A DNA stretch of 64,000 bases from Chlorokybus atmophyticus (Eukaryota; Streptophyta; Chlorokybophyceae; Chlorokybales; Chlorokybaceae): contig RHPI01002533.1 in assembly GCA_009103225.1 (NCBI GenBank), positions 927,887 to 991,886 on the forward strand, read 5' to 3'. This document shows positions 1 through 12,060 of this stretch, piece after piece. Under the pieces are notes generated by a model that searched no databases, was not told the origin of the DNA, and was given only the letters and a program-made list of their open reading frames with translations. Positions within the stretch are counted from its first letter, which is position 1. The number at the start of each line of letters is the position of its first letter. The translations under genes and the position numbers were made by a program.

Positions 1-828
1 ACCGTGACGTCGAACTCCGCACGCCAGCAGCCCACACTGCTCGCGCGGACGGCCAAGGTGCTGGTGACTGAGGACTCGCCGCGCAACACTAAACCACTCA
101 TGTCGCAACCTGGAGAGGGAAACAGACGGTATGAGGGAGTGTTGTTACCGTTGCAATGCATGCGCACAGACGCAAGGCGTGTGCGCACGAATGTGTGCAT
201 GGCGTGTGTACGCGCACACTACTGCCACATGCCCAAAACACGCATGCTCACGCACACGCGCACGCACGCAACTGTCACCTGCGCAACCTACACACGCGCA
301 CACACACACATACACATACATACATCACTCACCTCCTCTTCCCAGCGGCGTCCATTCATTCCTCGGCGCCGCCGCGAACATCGACACTGCCACGGGCACC
401 TCCACCATCCTCCTCACATCCTCCCACTCCGCTCCCGCCTTCCACGTATGCTTTACACTAACACTAAACCCCCCATCCGGCCCAACGTTGGCCGGTTCGC
501 TCTCCACCACAGTCCCCTCCGCGTCGTTCAGCCTCACGCTCGCCCGCACGCTCGCCGGTAGGGGCGGCGGCCTGGCTGGTGTTGTTGTAGTTGAGGCGTC
601 GATCCAGGTCAGGCGACCGGGCGAGGAGAAGGAGAGGGTCAGGAGCGTGGGCGAGGAGGAGGAGGAGGAGAAGGAGGAGGAGGAGAGATTTCCAGCCGCG
701 CCGCTGGAACTGCCGCCGCCGCCGCTACCGGAAGCGGCGCCGCCCCCGCGACCGGCGGCGGCGGCGGCCATCTCGGCGGCGGCGGCCATCTTGAGGGCAT
801 GGTGCTCGTCGCGCTCCTCCGACGCCAT
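1..828 (-). CDS. Unidentified protein, N-terminal part (runs off the window)
   Basis: Two joined exons read inward from an ATG at 828: exon 1 is 828-333 and exon 2 is 109 to the window edge. The donor at 332 (GAG then GTGAGTGA) and the acceptor at 110 (TCTCCAG) agree in phase, and exon 2 stays open to base 1. The first ~55 residues are an Ala/Gly/Ser-rich low-complexity leader. A more ordered part follows, with alternating hydrophobic stretches such as ASVRASVRLNDAEG and GGFSVSVKHTWKAG, which looks beta-rich. I do not recognise the family; a C2-like fold is only a guess. The intron (332-110) is rich in CA/CG dinucleotide runs. I chose this strand because the splice phase closes and the peptide looks non-random, whereas the + strand readings are repeat-derived. 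Confidence 0.5.
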
Positions 829-1987
829 GGCGGGGGGTGGGGTGGGTTGAGCTCAGGGGGTGTGGATGTGTTGCTTGTTGTGCGTGGTGCGCTGGCGGGA
901 GACAAGTGGATGCTGAGCTGCGGTAGTGCTTGCTTGGGGCGTAGCTGATGGAGTGTGTACCTGGTATACCACACAAGCAGCAGGCGGAGTGTTGATGCAG
1001 ATCACAGAGCAGTTACTCTTTGATCGTGATGGCAGAATGGAGTATGAGGTCCTGCCGTGCTGTGTTATCTACAATCCTTCACAATGTTAGCAGGTTCACA
1101 CTTCAACCGCTAAGTATCGTATAGACGTTTGGCGTCAACTGGATGCACAGACTCACTGCATTTCGTGTAGGTAGTGATTGGCGCAGGTTGTTACAGCAGA
1201 TGCAGGCACACTGTCATCAGCTGCACGTCTGACAGCTTGAAGTCCTACATAAGCTGTTACCGTGATGCACAACAAGCTACATTGTTGTATGGTACATTAA
1301 GCACTGATGCTAGGTTTGCACAGCAGCAACAAGCTGTTGCTGAGACTGACGCTCACCAGTCCAGGCGAATGGCGAGACAAGAACCGCCGCCCTCAGGACG
1401 CCGCGTGTCAAGACAGCCAGCACTTTACTCAACTATATGTCGCTGACGCTGACCGTACCGTCCTACGCAATCACACCGCCGCCGCCATCGTCGCCGGCAT
1501 CGGCGCCGGCATCGCCACCAACGTCCTCAGGCACGTGAGCACAGCAGTTGTCGATATTCCTCCTAAACACCGATATAGTCTAGTTGCGTGTTGATGTCGG
1601 CAGTCTGTTTGTATGCGACCGTTACCGTTCGATGAAGACGTCATATCTGACGGCTGGTAATCGAGGAACATCGTTCGGGTCTATCCGGTCTAGATCAAAC
1701 CCAGGTTAGGCTTGCAAATTCTAACCGCGAAAAGGACAGGGCGAGTTGGCTGACTGGCCAGTTTTAACTGAGGGCGGGAAGCTGGGCGGCAGCGGCGGAA
1801 GAGGAGGAGGAGGAGGAGGAAGTAGAGGAGGTAGAGGAGGCGGGCGTCGACCTTTTTAAGAGCCTGTGAGCCTCCATCTTCCTGGAACCGTTCGTGGCAG
1901 GAGGCAGGTGGAAAGAGTGCTTGCTTTGAGTTGGACGTGGGTGTTGCGCTCCCTGTGCATGGCGTAGTCTGGGACGTGGGCGGAGGC
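829..1987. other. Intergenic stretch; possible 5' exon of the downstream kinase
   Basis: No complete gene is visible. An ATG at 1437 opens a short Pro/Ser/Thr-rich peptide that ends at a good donor (GGCAC then GTGAGC, last base 1534). It resembles the start of an organelle-targeted protein and could be the transit-peptide exon of the phytol kinase. However, its phase does not match any acceptor I can see before 1988, so the link is unproven. 1796-1840 is a purine-rich GGA/GAA tract. Confidence 0.3.
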
Positions 1988-3223
1988 ATGGGCGTCACGA
2001 GGGAAGGGGAGGCCTTTCTGGGCGCTTGGAGGAACCCGTGCGCGTGCGCGGTGACGGCGGCGCTGGCGCTGGGGTACAGCGAGGGCGTGGGCTGGCTGGA
2101 GCGCAAGGGCTGGCTGCGAGCAAGCACTACACGCAAAGCGCTGCACGTCGGCATGGGACCAATCTTCCTCCAATGCTGGTGAGTTTCACGCAATCAGAGG
2201 GTCAAACCAGTCATTACCCACCAGGCATGCAGCATTTGCAAATGCATGCGCGCACGCACGCACACACGCTCGCTCGTTCGCTCGCAGCGATCAGCAGTGT
2301 GGCATGTGTTGCATAAAGCAAACGGCCACACTGCTCGTGGTTTAAGCAGCAGTGACAGGCTGAGTTGAAGACACCAACGTGTCGGCATTCGCTATTGCAG
2401 GTGGCTTTTTGATGATAGCCCGCACGCCAGGTATTGGGCAGCAGCAGTGCCTGCCCTGGCTGCTGTGCGCGCGGCGGCCGCTGGACTGGGTCTGACCAAA
2501 GATCCGCAACTTGTACATACTATGGCGCGAAAAGACCAGCCTCGTGAGGTTTGCAATACATGCATTGTTATACAAGTACATCGATTAACCATTGTAACAT
2601 GTGCACTCATGATGATGCTGTGCGTGCGTGCGTGCGTGCGTGCGTGCGTGTGGCTGCTTGGCAGCCAAGTGCCACCAGGATGTGTACCTATAGTCGCATT
2701 GAGGATGCGACACATGCTTTACAGATTCTTGGCGGCCCGCTCCTGTACGCCATCGTGATCGTGGCCATGACAATCCGATACTGGCGGAGATCGCCTATCG
2801 GTGCGATGGCGATCTTGGTGCTGTGCTTTGGGGACGGGCTGGCGGAGGTTGCGGGGAGGAGGTGGGGCACGCGCCGGAGGCTGCCGTGGAACTGCGACAA
2901 GTCGTGGCCGGGCACGCTGGCTGTGCTCGTGGCATCTTTCATCAGCACAACCTGTCACCTGGTACAGTGCTTAAACTCTCAGCTCACGCATGGGCACGCG
3001 CACATGCGCACATGCGTGCACAAACAGACAAGTACATGTGGTTGCATGGCAGACTGTCTATGGAAGGCTACTGGAAGCCAGGTTGCCCCCGTTGTCAGCA
3101 GCTTGGGCGGTGTTGAGGATCAGCGTCATTGCTGCACTGGTTGAATCGCTGCCACTCGGCACCATCGACAACCTGGTTCTTCCTGTGCTCGTGTCCGTGT
3201 TGGGAGAGCGCTGGCTAGTGTGA
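1988..3223 (+). CDS. Phytol/farnesol kinase (VTE5/FOLK family)
   Basis: Predicted membrane kinase that phosphorylates phytol or farnesol, known in plants from CTP-dependent prenol salvage for tocopherol and chlorophyll metabolism. Exons: 1988-2178, 2401-2548, 2725-2961, 3053-3223; phases agree and give 248 residues ending in TGA. Family landmarks appear in order: a Thr-Arg-Lys-Ala-Leu-His segment near residue 50 (plants have SRKFVH), an ARYWAAAVPAL segment, SPIGAMAILVLCFGDGLAE with the GDG nucleotide-binding motif, GRRWG, LPWN, KSWPGT, and a C-terminal VIAALVESLPL. Several hydrophobic helices are evident. The ATG at 1988 is the first in-frame Met of the conserved part; the reading frame continues upstream and no plastid transit peptide is included, so a further 5' exon is likely. 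Intron 2 holds a GCGT tandem run near 2620-2650. VTE5 and FOLK cannot be separated by eye. Confidence 0.85.
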
Positions 3224-4975
3224 TTAATGCTGAGGTATGCCAAGCTGCATATCCACTGGTCCCGCGTGGCTTGATGCATGTGGGAGTGCTCTACACTGCC
3301 TGAGCTTGCACTCACCTGCGATTGTTCCCTCAACGTTGCTTATATTAGACACAGTCAGGCAGGAAGCTGATAGAGCGCAGCAATGGTTGTTGTCGTGTTA
3401 GCTGCTGTGCACAGGAAGTTGTAAAGTGTTTGAATCTATCAGAGAGACATGCTAGATGTAGTCTTCAGTGGGTTGCAAACCTGCGGGCTTGTGTTTCATA
3501 CAGTGCAGCCGTGACTGGCCACTCTCCACAGACAATTAAGATAAAGTGTGAGGTGCGCAAGTATGTGAGGGTTTGTGCGCTAGCAAACCTTCCTGTATGT
3601 TATTGTGGACTAATCAATGCTTGGCAGTTTCAGAACGAGACAGGACATTTGGTTGGTGCACAGCTCATGTATTGCCTGCATCATTGGTCATATGCTAGCA
3701 TACCCTTGAATCGAATCACATCGTTCACCTGTAGCCAGCCTAGGCCCCCTTGTCCTGGTGGTTGTTAACGGATGTGTGTTAGAGCTGAGTCTATCACATT
3801 GCACAGCATTGCACAATGCTATGACTGGCCCAAACACGGCCTCCCAAATCTGTATAAACAATGTGTACACTTCAGCATACCCCACATACAAATAGTTCCA
3901 CGAACAGTCCCCGACAAACCGCGACATCAAACTCAACCCATTCCGTTGCAATAGCCCACATTTGTTGCAACTCGTGTCTTCTGTTACAATATTGATTGAG
4001 AAACGCTTATGAGCATTGTTGCCCTCCACTATCGCAACCGTTGCTAAGTAATATCAGCATTGCAATATATGTGGATAGCGCCGGTAATGATCATTTATGC
4101 TGATGTGTCAAGTTTACATGTTTAAAGCCACGCGCTGTTGTTCAATTATAAAAAAAATTTATGAGGGCATCAAATTGTTGAAGAAGGTCGCGGTGCGACA
4201 CGTGAGATAACAACCTGATCATCATAAAAAGCTGCGAGTCTGCTAATATTCGTTCTATCTACTGTAATTTGTTGGCATTTCTCCAATCCGGCATCCTCAT
4301 GCACGTTCGAAGGATTTATATATACGAGCAATATGCAACATTTTGTACGTGCACGCTTCATAATAAACGTATAGCACAACAATATCCATTACATTATCAT
4401 ATCCATTACAAACGCGGCCTGACAGCCCTGAACATCACACGCATCTTCATTACCGATGCAGTGTCTTCACCCTTATTAAGATGAATTCTTGTTATTACAC
4501 CGTGTGTCACACTCTCATGCATGCCACAATTCCTTGCATTCTATTTATTTTATAGTGTCCTCTCAACTTTTGGATGCACTTTAGGATCTTTGAATGCATA
4601 ACTTGACGGTAAGTCCCCGGTAGGTACTAGGGAACTCCTAGTCACATAACGTGGTGAAGTCCAGCTCGCGCGCGCGGGCGTTCGAGTTTCCGAAAATCAG
4701 CAATGGGCGCGCGCCCGCGCCCACGATATCGCTTCAGCGAGGCGCTAGGCTAGACCTATATCCACTGCACGACCCCACCACCTGCGACCTCTTTCCTGGC
4801 GGCGGCGGCGGCGGCGGCGGCGGTGGAGCATCACCAGCTGGCCGCTCACCAACAGACGCACGTGGCATCAGGCAGAACGTCGTTCTTGTCACAGAGCATC
4901 CGCTGAGCGGGGGCCGCAGCGGGCATTTTACAGAGGGTTGTCGGCGAAGAGGCTGGGTTATTTAGGGTTTGAGGC
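3224..4975. other. Intergenic region, no gene recognised
   Basis: This stretch lies between the kinase stop and the RPB6 start. Short open frames on both strands have no recognisable motif or splice support. 4797-4825 is a GGC trinucleotide run. The segment around 4650-4975 is GC-rich and probably contains the RPB6 promoter and leader. Confidence 0.4.
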
Positions 4976-6549
4976 ATGGCGGACGACGGCGACTACGACG
5001 AGCCCGCGTGAGTGCATGCATGCAACGCACCAGTCATCTTTGACACGTAATGGAACCTTGTGCACTGCTGGCTTTTGGTGGCTTGTTTTGTGAATTGTTG
5101 ACATAGTCTACTTAAGAACACGTTGCAGTTGGAGGACAATTTACGTGCGAATTGGACATGCCCGCCCGTGTGTAGGATTGCTTTTGAATCAAAACACGAG
5201 TGAACACGGGCATGCGTCCAATCAACCACTCAGTGCAACAGTCATCCGAACTCTACTTAGAATTCGGATGACTGTTGCACACCTATTGTTGAGAGTCACA
5301 TTGATGTTGCATGGAGCATTAGTACATGTGGTATTGACACCACATTTCCAGGCTGTTGTCACTTATGTGCGGATTGCTTCTTGGCATAAGTGCTGCGTTT
5401 ACTCGCGAGTGCTCCCGGCATTGCTGGCTTCGGGTGTCCTCGCTGACTTCTTGCTGTGGACAGATATGATGAGCCAGATGAGCCAGAGGATCTTCCAGAG
5501 CCTGAGGTGAGCAAACACATGTTTCTTGCACATGCCCGGCATGCAGCCCGACCCTAGTATAGTCACGACTGAAACACTACTACTCACACTAAAGCGCTAC
5601 TTTAGTTGCACTACAACTGCCCGCCAAGAATGCTAGTTGCTCTGCACCAGTTGCAGAGCAACTAGCGTTCTTGCCCTGCACAACCAGTGAAAGCCTCTCT
5701 TGCAGGCTCGCTAGTCAGGGTACTCTGAGGTCAAGAGGCATGTTGTGTTACATCTGTAGTGTTGGCATGCATCGGTACGTACTTGCAGGAAGAGGAGGAA
5801 GAGGGTCCTCCAGAGGTGGAAATTGATGCATCAGGACAGCTGACTACCGGCCAGCCACCACAACAGCAGGTCTGAAAGTTGTGCATGGACAGTTGTTGTG
5901 GGCATGCTGGCTTCTTGCACTCTTCCTGCGTTCAAAATTGGCTGTGAGATGACAATGCAGTCTAACCTTCTTCTGTGCCCCACACAGGAGCGAGCCAGGG
6001 TCACAACGCGATACATGACCAAATACGAGCGAGCGCGTGTGCTGGGAACGCGTGCGCTGCAAATCAGGTATGCGGTGGGCGGCATATGCACTTGCGTGCT
6101 GGTTTTGGTGATATCCTGTCTCAGTCGTCTCGTCATTTCCTACCAACAGCATGAATGCTCCAATCATGGTGGAATTGGAGGGTGAGACAGACCCCCTGGA
6201 GGTATTACTGCAATTGATGTGGTTGAACTTGAGCCTCCTGCTGTGTTTTACTGACCAAGTGCCGATGTGGCGAATCATGTTTTTTTGCCTTGCTCGCATC
6301 CATGTTGATGCTTTAGAATTGAGTCTTACCGTGGTCGTTGTAGATTGCGTTGAAAGAGTTGAGGGAAGGCAAGATCCCTTTTACCATTCGCCGTTACTTG
6401 CCTGATGGAAGGTGTGTACGCCGTATAGTAAAGACATCAAGTATACCCACGTTGTGCTGGTGCGTGTGGTGACTGTTTGTTGGCCCGGCAGCTATGAAGA
6501 CTGGGGTGTTGATGAGTTGATTATTGAAGATAGAGATCGGAGGAGATAG
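4976..6549 (+). CDS. RPB6: RNA polymerase I/II/III common subunit RPB6 (RPABC2)
   Basis: Small subunit shared by nuclear RNA polymerases I, II and III, placed at the base of the clamp. Seven exons: 4976-5007, 5464-5506, 5789-5869, 5988-6067, 6150-6201, 6344-6411, 6492-6549; all GT-AG, phases close, 137 residues ending in TAG. The N-terminal ~50 residues are acidic ([10 protein letters not shown], then EEEEEGPP), as in other eukaryotes. The conserved core is nearly universal: [50 protein letters not shown] and [13 protein letters not shown]. Length matches the family. Introns 1 and 2 each contain a strong hairpin (listed separately). Identification is very secure. Confidence 0.97.
5233..5280. 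repeat. 18-bp perfect inverted repeat in RPB6 intron 1
   Basis: Arms 5233-5250 (GTGCAACAGTCATCCGAA) and 5263-5280 are exact reverse complements around a 12-nt loop. It lies wholly inside intron 1. Confidence 0.85.
5626..5672. repeat. 21-bp inverted repeat with 5-nt loop in RPB6 intron 2
   Basis: Arms 5626-5646 and 5652-5672 pair over 21 positions with one A/G difference. The loop is CCAGT. In RNA this would be a long, tight hairpin inside intron 2. Confidence 0.8.
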
Positions 6550-7332
6550 GGCAGCAGCGCAGCATGGGAGACGACTTGCACGTTGTACCAGAAGTGGAGG
6601 TGTGTTATGAAGTGGGTAGATAATGTGTTGCACAGTTGAGGTGCACAAGTGACAGTACACAGTGAGAACTTGAGAGCTGTAAACCGTAGATCTGGCGGAG
6701 TACAAATGTCATGGCTTTTGTGTGAACGCGGCGGCAACCTGGCTATTTGCCGCACAATACCCTCGGCGATCTTCTGTACACCGACAACTACAGGATGGCT
6801 TGCATGTTTGGGACAAATGCGGCTGCAGCAGCTGGGATGGCACTTCTCTGTGTTATTCATGAGTTTTAATCTTGTGAACTTAGCAGAGCAGCGCATGACT
6901 TTGATGCACCAGTGATATGCATGTAGCGAATGCGCCCGTCACAGCATTGGTATGTTGCAGACGCAGTGCAGCTTTTGCTCCTAGTGCTGATAAACTGTTT
7001 ATTGCTTTGCCCCCAACCCCTCCTCAGAGCTGGCAAAAACTGCTGAAACTGGCATGGCCACAACTATGTACAAACCAAGTATACAACTCCTGTCCAGTTC
7101 TTGCGCAATATTGTATGCTAAGCTTTATGGTGTTGTCGCGTAATGACCAAGTCTTGCAATTATCACGACCTGTTTGAATAGTACATGCTGAGTGTACAGG
7201 ATATGCGCAGTGCTGTGTGCAGGCACACGATTGGCAGCGGGAAGTGCGGTTACCAACCTGATGGATAGACCTGAAGGCGCGCTTATTGTCCTGTACATAT
7301 CTTCTGTTTGATTGTAACTGCTGATAGGCATG
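6550..7332. other. Convergent intergenic region between RPB6 and IRE1
   Basis: The two genes converge here, so the stretch should hold both 3' untranslated regions. A TGTAA, the usual green-algal polyadenylation signal, occurs near 6669, about 120 bases past the RPB6 stop. No further gene is seen. Confidence 0.35.
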
Positions 7333-10300
7333 TTAAGACGGCCCCGGTAACACTCTGAAGTACTTCTGAAACGCTGCCTCATGGCTGCACTGTTCTTGAG
7401 CAAAGGCGTACATCTCTAGCAGGAGACGTGGAAAGCGCTTGGTGAAGTATGAGACATACCCTTCAGGTATTGCTCCCAAAGAGTTCTGCAGCCATGCTAG
7501 GGTAAGCGCAACGCGCAAACCAAGTGTGCGGTGGAGTACCAACACAGGTAGCTGGGTGCACACCAACCACAACACCCAACTTGCATGTGTTCTGCCATGA
7601 CCAACCACACATGCAGCATCTAGTTTGGGTACTCACCTGTAACTCAGGCGGAAGTTCTCTGTAATGATGGCACTTGTTGCGGATGACGCGCAGCAAGTCT
7701 CGCACACTCTGCATGTTATACTTGCGATACTTGCCCAAGTTGTCCAGCAAGTCATAATCAAGAAAAGAGTCCCATGGGCCACCAAGCGCTACTGGTGCAC
7801 GTGATTCCAATGCACCAAGGATAGTTGAGTTGAGTACCCTGTCTTCCCCTTCAACACGATCGCTGATGTCGATCAGGAAAGCCAACCGCACTTCAGGCGG
7901 CCAGAAGAAAGGATGCAGCAATGCTTCCTCAGCTGAGAGCCGTAGTGAAGGGTCTGGTTGAAGCAGCCTCGTTACCAAATCGTGTGCCTCAGGCATATGC
8001 TGTATGAGCCACAGATCTGGGCGTCCACGCAGTATGTTGGCATCCCGCTCGTAACGATTCTCCCCAAAAGGATGATGACCACCCGTCATGCAGAAGTACA
8101 ATAAACACCCAAGCGAGAAATTGTCAACCGCCCTCGTCTTTCGACCGTCGCGTAATGTTTCTGGCGCCATCCAGCCAGCGCTGCCAGCAGCTGTGCATAG
8201 CAGTCAAATGTCATATTTAGCACATATCACCAAAGCATACAACGCATGTGAACAGCCAAATGTGCATTGTGTTGCCAACCTGCGCCCCCATGCGTGTCAA
8301 AAGAGCTCTGCTCATCCACAAGGCGCTTGGAAATTCCCATGTCAGACAGCTTGGCACGGTTCTGTCGGCTAATGAGGACATTGTGTGGTTTGATGTCGCG
8401 ATGTACTACCCCAAGGCAATGCAGATGCGCCAACCCAGCAACAACATCGCGCATAATTTGCATATTGAAAGTGGTTGGTACCTGTCGAAGCAGTGCTGCA
8501 TGAGACGACACACATCAAGACAACGGAAATGCAGATGACCGACAGCAAGCACAACATTCTCACCTGATTTGCATCCAACCATTCCGGAACAATACAGCCA
8601 TCACCATCTGGCACAACAACCTCCAGTGTTTCACCACTGGAAGAGCTTTTTACATCTGGCAGAGGTGCGCGATTACAAGCGGCAGTGACAAGGTCAGTTA
8701 GGTTGCGCGCGCAGCGCTCGAGTGCCACATAAACAAAGTCGTTGTCTTCCTCCATAGCATAGCAGCGTATGATGTTGGGATGCTCATCCGTAACAATCAG
8801 CGTGTTAATTTCCTTCTGAGCCGTTTCATAGAACTGCCCAAGCAAGCGCTTCACCTGCGCATACCACCATATGTCATCGTGCAAGTGAACTATACAAGGG
8901 AACACTTAAGTTTTACGGTGCAGCAGTAGCACACTGACAGCTGTGGTACACTTACCGCTACTGTGCGCCCATCCAGCTTGCCATCATAAACCACAGTGCC
9001 ATGGCTGCCGTAACCCAACACCCTGGGACCCACGACCAGTCGTCCGACACGAATGGCCCCAGGTGGAAGGTTGTCCACTGCCAGTTTTCCGGATCCACTG
9101 TTGAGAAGCTTGGTGCGAGCTTCCCGGGCTCCTGCATACACACTTTGCATTGAGCGCTAATCTAAAGGCCAGCACATGCGACATCATGTACACATCCAAT
9201 ACCCGCACTGTCTCCAGGACTTTTCACTGCCACTGCTTCAATTTGATCATCGTCTGCAAGGCTGGATTTCACTGGCAGATTAGATGCCTTCTTGCTCTTC
9301 TTTCTCTTCGCAGGCTTATTGGGAGTAGTCACAACAATTGATGGTCGCAGCGCCCCTGATCGACGTTGCTTCAACAGTCGCCGCGCGTAAACCACACTCA
9401 AACTGGCAGCAGCACCTAGCAAGGCCCAGATGCCACTGTGCAAAGATGCAATACTACTAAACACCGTTGCGCGTTCACCCAGACTTTCACCGTCAGCTGC
9501 TGGAAGGGCTTTTGATGGCATCGAGCTGGAATTGGCTGCTGGCAGCTGAGGTAACCGCCGTTTAGTCTGTGGTCTGTGTATCATGTCGGGGGCATTGGTC
9601 GCGGTGTAGTTTTCAACTAGGCAGAGCCACTGCTGTTGCTGTGCACTCTTAAAGCTGAATGGCATCAACACCGTGGAGTGCTCACTAAGATCGGGCACTT
9701 CAAAGTATGGCGCATCGTCCAATGCTCTTCTGGAGGACATGACAGCGTGCTCCGGGCTGGGCAGGGCATACAGCTGACCTCCCATCAGTCCCACCATAAC
9801 GCTGCCATGCTGATCTATCTCTGCATCCGGTGCAAGTAGCAGAGGTTGCCCACTGCCCATGAAATATGCAACGGGTTGTGTCATAAACTCAACCGACCAC
9901 GCATCCCAGCCGGTGTTCACATCAGTGCTGTGCAGATGTTTGTACGCGTCTACAATGAGATGCTGACTGGAGGACTCGCTAGCAGGAGGTCCAATGGCAT
10001 TCACGCCTCCGTGGTGGGGAGTAATTGGTGCAACTTGAGAAAACGACAAGTTCCAGTGCTCTACGCCAGTGCTTCGCTCAACAGATCTTACAGTGTAATC
10101 TTTTCTACCGATTAGCACCGTTCGCCCCTGCCCTGGTGGGCGCATGACAAATGATGGATTGTCAGGCACATCTGCATCAATGCAAAGTTGCGCAGCCACC
10201 CACATACCTTTATTACGAAGGACAAGTGCATCATCATCTGCCTCCATAGAGGTCCCGAGGTCGCTACGGCTGTAGTGTGTCTGTTGCAAAGCTCCAGTGC

Positions 10301-11281
10301 CTGCGTCCAGTTCATATACAGTCGTGCGGAGTTCTCCATACAAAAGCGCACCGTCTGGCGTCATGGAGGGACCCAACTCCACAAGCTCTTTCACCGTCAG
10401 TGGAAGCCGCTGCACATACCATGTTGTAAGTTTCATGAACGGTGGATCATGTATTGTTTGCCCAACTTTGCATTGGCCTGACCTGAAGCGGCTGATTTTG
10501 TCGGTAAGCGTACAGCACACCATCTGCACCCGGAAAGATGTGGCCGTCTGCATTCTCAAGGTCCTCCGCAGACCCAAACTGCCTAGAGCTGGAGACCAGT
10601 GGTGCTCCAGATGAAAAGGACCACTGGATACTTCCTGTGGAGGGCTCAATTGCATGGACAGTGCCATCCAGCAGCGACACATACAACGACCTGGCCACCG
10701 CAACAAGCATCAGACCGATGTTCCAATCGGCAACATTGTCACACGCCACCTGGCTGTGGAACTTGTAATGTACCAAACCCAAAAACGACAACATGCAGAG
10801 AGTACGAGGCGCAAGCAATGTCAGTCAATACCGATGTGTTGCTCCATCACGAAGCATGGCACTCGAGCGCTGACATGCCCCAGGACTCCGTTGCAAAAAT
10901 GCATGCAAATGCTTGCGTCTCAATGCATGACAGCAGCATCTTGTTGCGTCAGGCATGCATTTCAACACAAAAACGATACTTTATTCAACCACAGTCGCGC
11001 AGTAAAATAAACAAGCCTGCCTGGCTAAGAGTCAACGAACACAGCTGCAAGCACATGAGCAACTGTACGCACCCTGCACCATCATTGCTGCCAGTGTCCG
11101 CAACGTGCAATACAGAAGCTTCCGACTGGTTTTTTTTCTGCCCTTCGTCAGCGGCAGAAAGAACTGTGTCAGGCCTCGCTAGCAGCAGCACGGCTAAGAC
11201 AAGCAGGCGGCAAGCCCAGTGAAGACGCCTCCACCAACCAGCCGACCGACGAGCAGACGACCCTCCCCGGCTCGGACTCAT
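7333..11281 (-). CDS. IRE1: IRE1: ER stress sensor kinase/endoribonuclease
   Basis: Single-pass ER membrane protein that senses unfolded protein, autophosphorylates and splices a bZIP mRNA. Eight exons: 11281-11073, 10753-10483, 10409-9203, 9131-8956, 8854-8564, 8481-8280, 8190-7637, 7485-7333; phases close, 1020 residues, TAA stop. Signal peptide within the first ~40 residues. The luminal domain (to ~485) has beta-propeller-like repeats (YVSLLDGTVHAIEPSTGSIQ). A transmembrane segment lies near 485-510, followed by basic cytosolic residues. Kinase: GYGSHGTVVYDG loop, VAVKRLL lysine, VVHRDIKPHNVLI catalytic loop, SDMGISKRL in place of DFG as in plants, GWMAPE. The KEN RNase domain includes KYRKYNMQSVRDLLRVIRNK and HHYRELPPELQ, then NSLGAIPEGY. 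Intron 2 is short (73 bp). Start chosen at 11281 because the signal peptide follows directly. Confidence 0.95.
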
Positions 11282-12060
11282 GGTAGCCTGACACAACACC
11301 TGCAGGCCTGCAGCAAGAAGCGAGCAAAACCCCTGGCCTGGCTGCTCTCACAGCTGAAGCAAAAACCTGACGCAGCCAAGCAGTAAAGCTCCGTTGGCCA
11401 CAAAGCAGTTGCTGCGCACACAGGCGCTACGAGCGACAGCAACAAAGCTTGCCCCAAACAGCGGGCAGCGGCGGCAACCGCGCAGACATTTGCCGCCACG
11501 TGTCCAAAGCTACACTGCTGCGCGAATTCCTGCATCAGCCTGCATGCCGTCCCTACCCAGTGTAGATGCAGCGCACCTTTCTGAAGCTGCACTGGGTATA
11601 TGCATTGTTCACGAGTCATTACTCATGTGTGAAGCCTCCTAGCGATTACCGGGAAGCCGAGATGCGATTACATCAAATGGTTGGTTCAATGTCCTACACA
11701 CCGGGTACCACATTGGATGCGTATGAGCTCTCACACGATGCAAGATATTAGTCACAATGGTTGCTAACTACAATCTTACACTAGTGTGCAAAGTCGGGCA
11801 TGTATTATGACACTACGATCCGTTATCTTTGGTGGTAGGAGTTGTAACAGGTTGAGCAATCGTCTGTACTTGTATTGACTGCTACCCTCCCTCTCAATAT
11901 AAATCAGTCGACAACACTGCTAGAAGCGAACAATCGCGTCTGTACATGCCCAAAAGCTATCTGTCAACACATTGCATCAAATTTCACATGAGCAATTGCG
12001 TCCATCATCTGTGTTACTCAAGTCACATGTGCATGTGTAGATTTCGCACGGTCCCTTCAA
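11282..12060. other. IRE1 upstream region
   Basis: The GC-rich first ~350 bases are the probable IRE1 promoter. The rest has no recognisable gene and leads into the degraded DIRS element. I could not find a terminal repeat of the DIRS element here. Confidence 0.35.

Noticed and set aside
3430-3768. 112-codon + strand frame after the phytol kinase
   Set aside because: No motif, no splice support, and position suits the 3' untranslated region.
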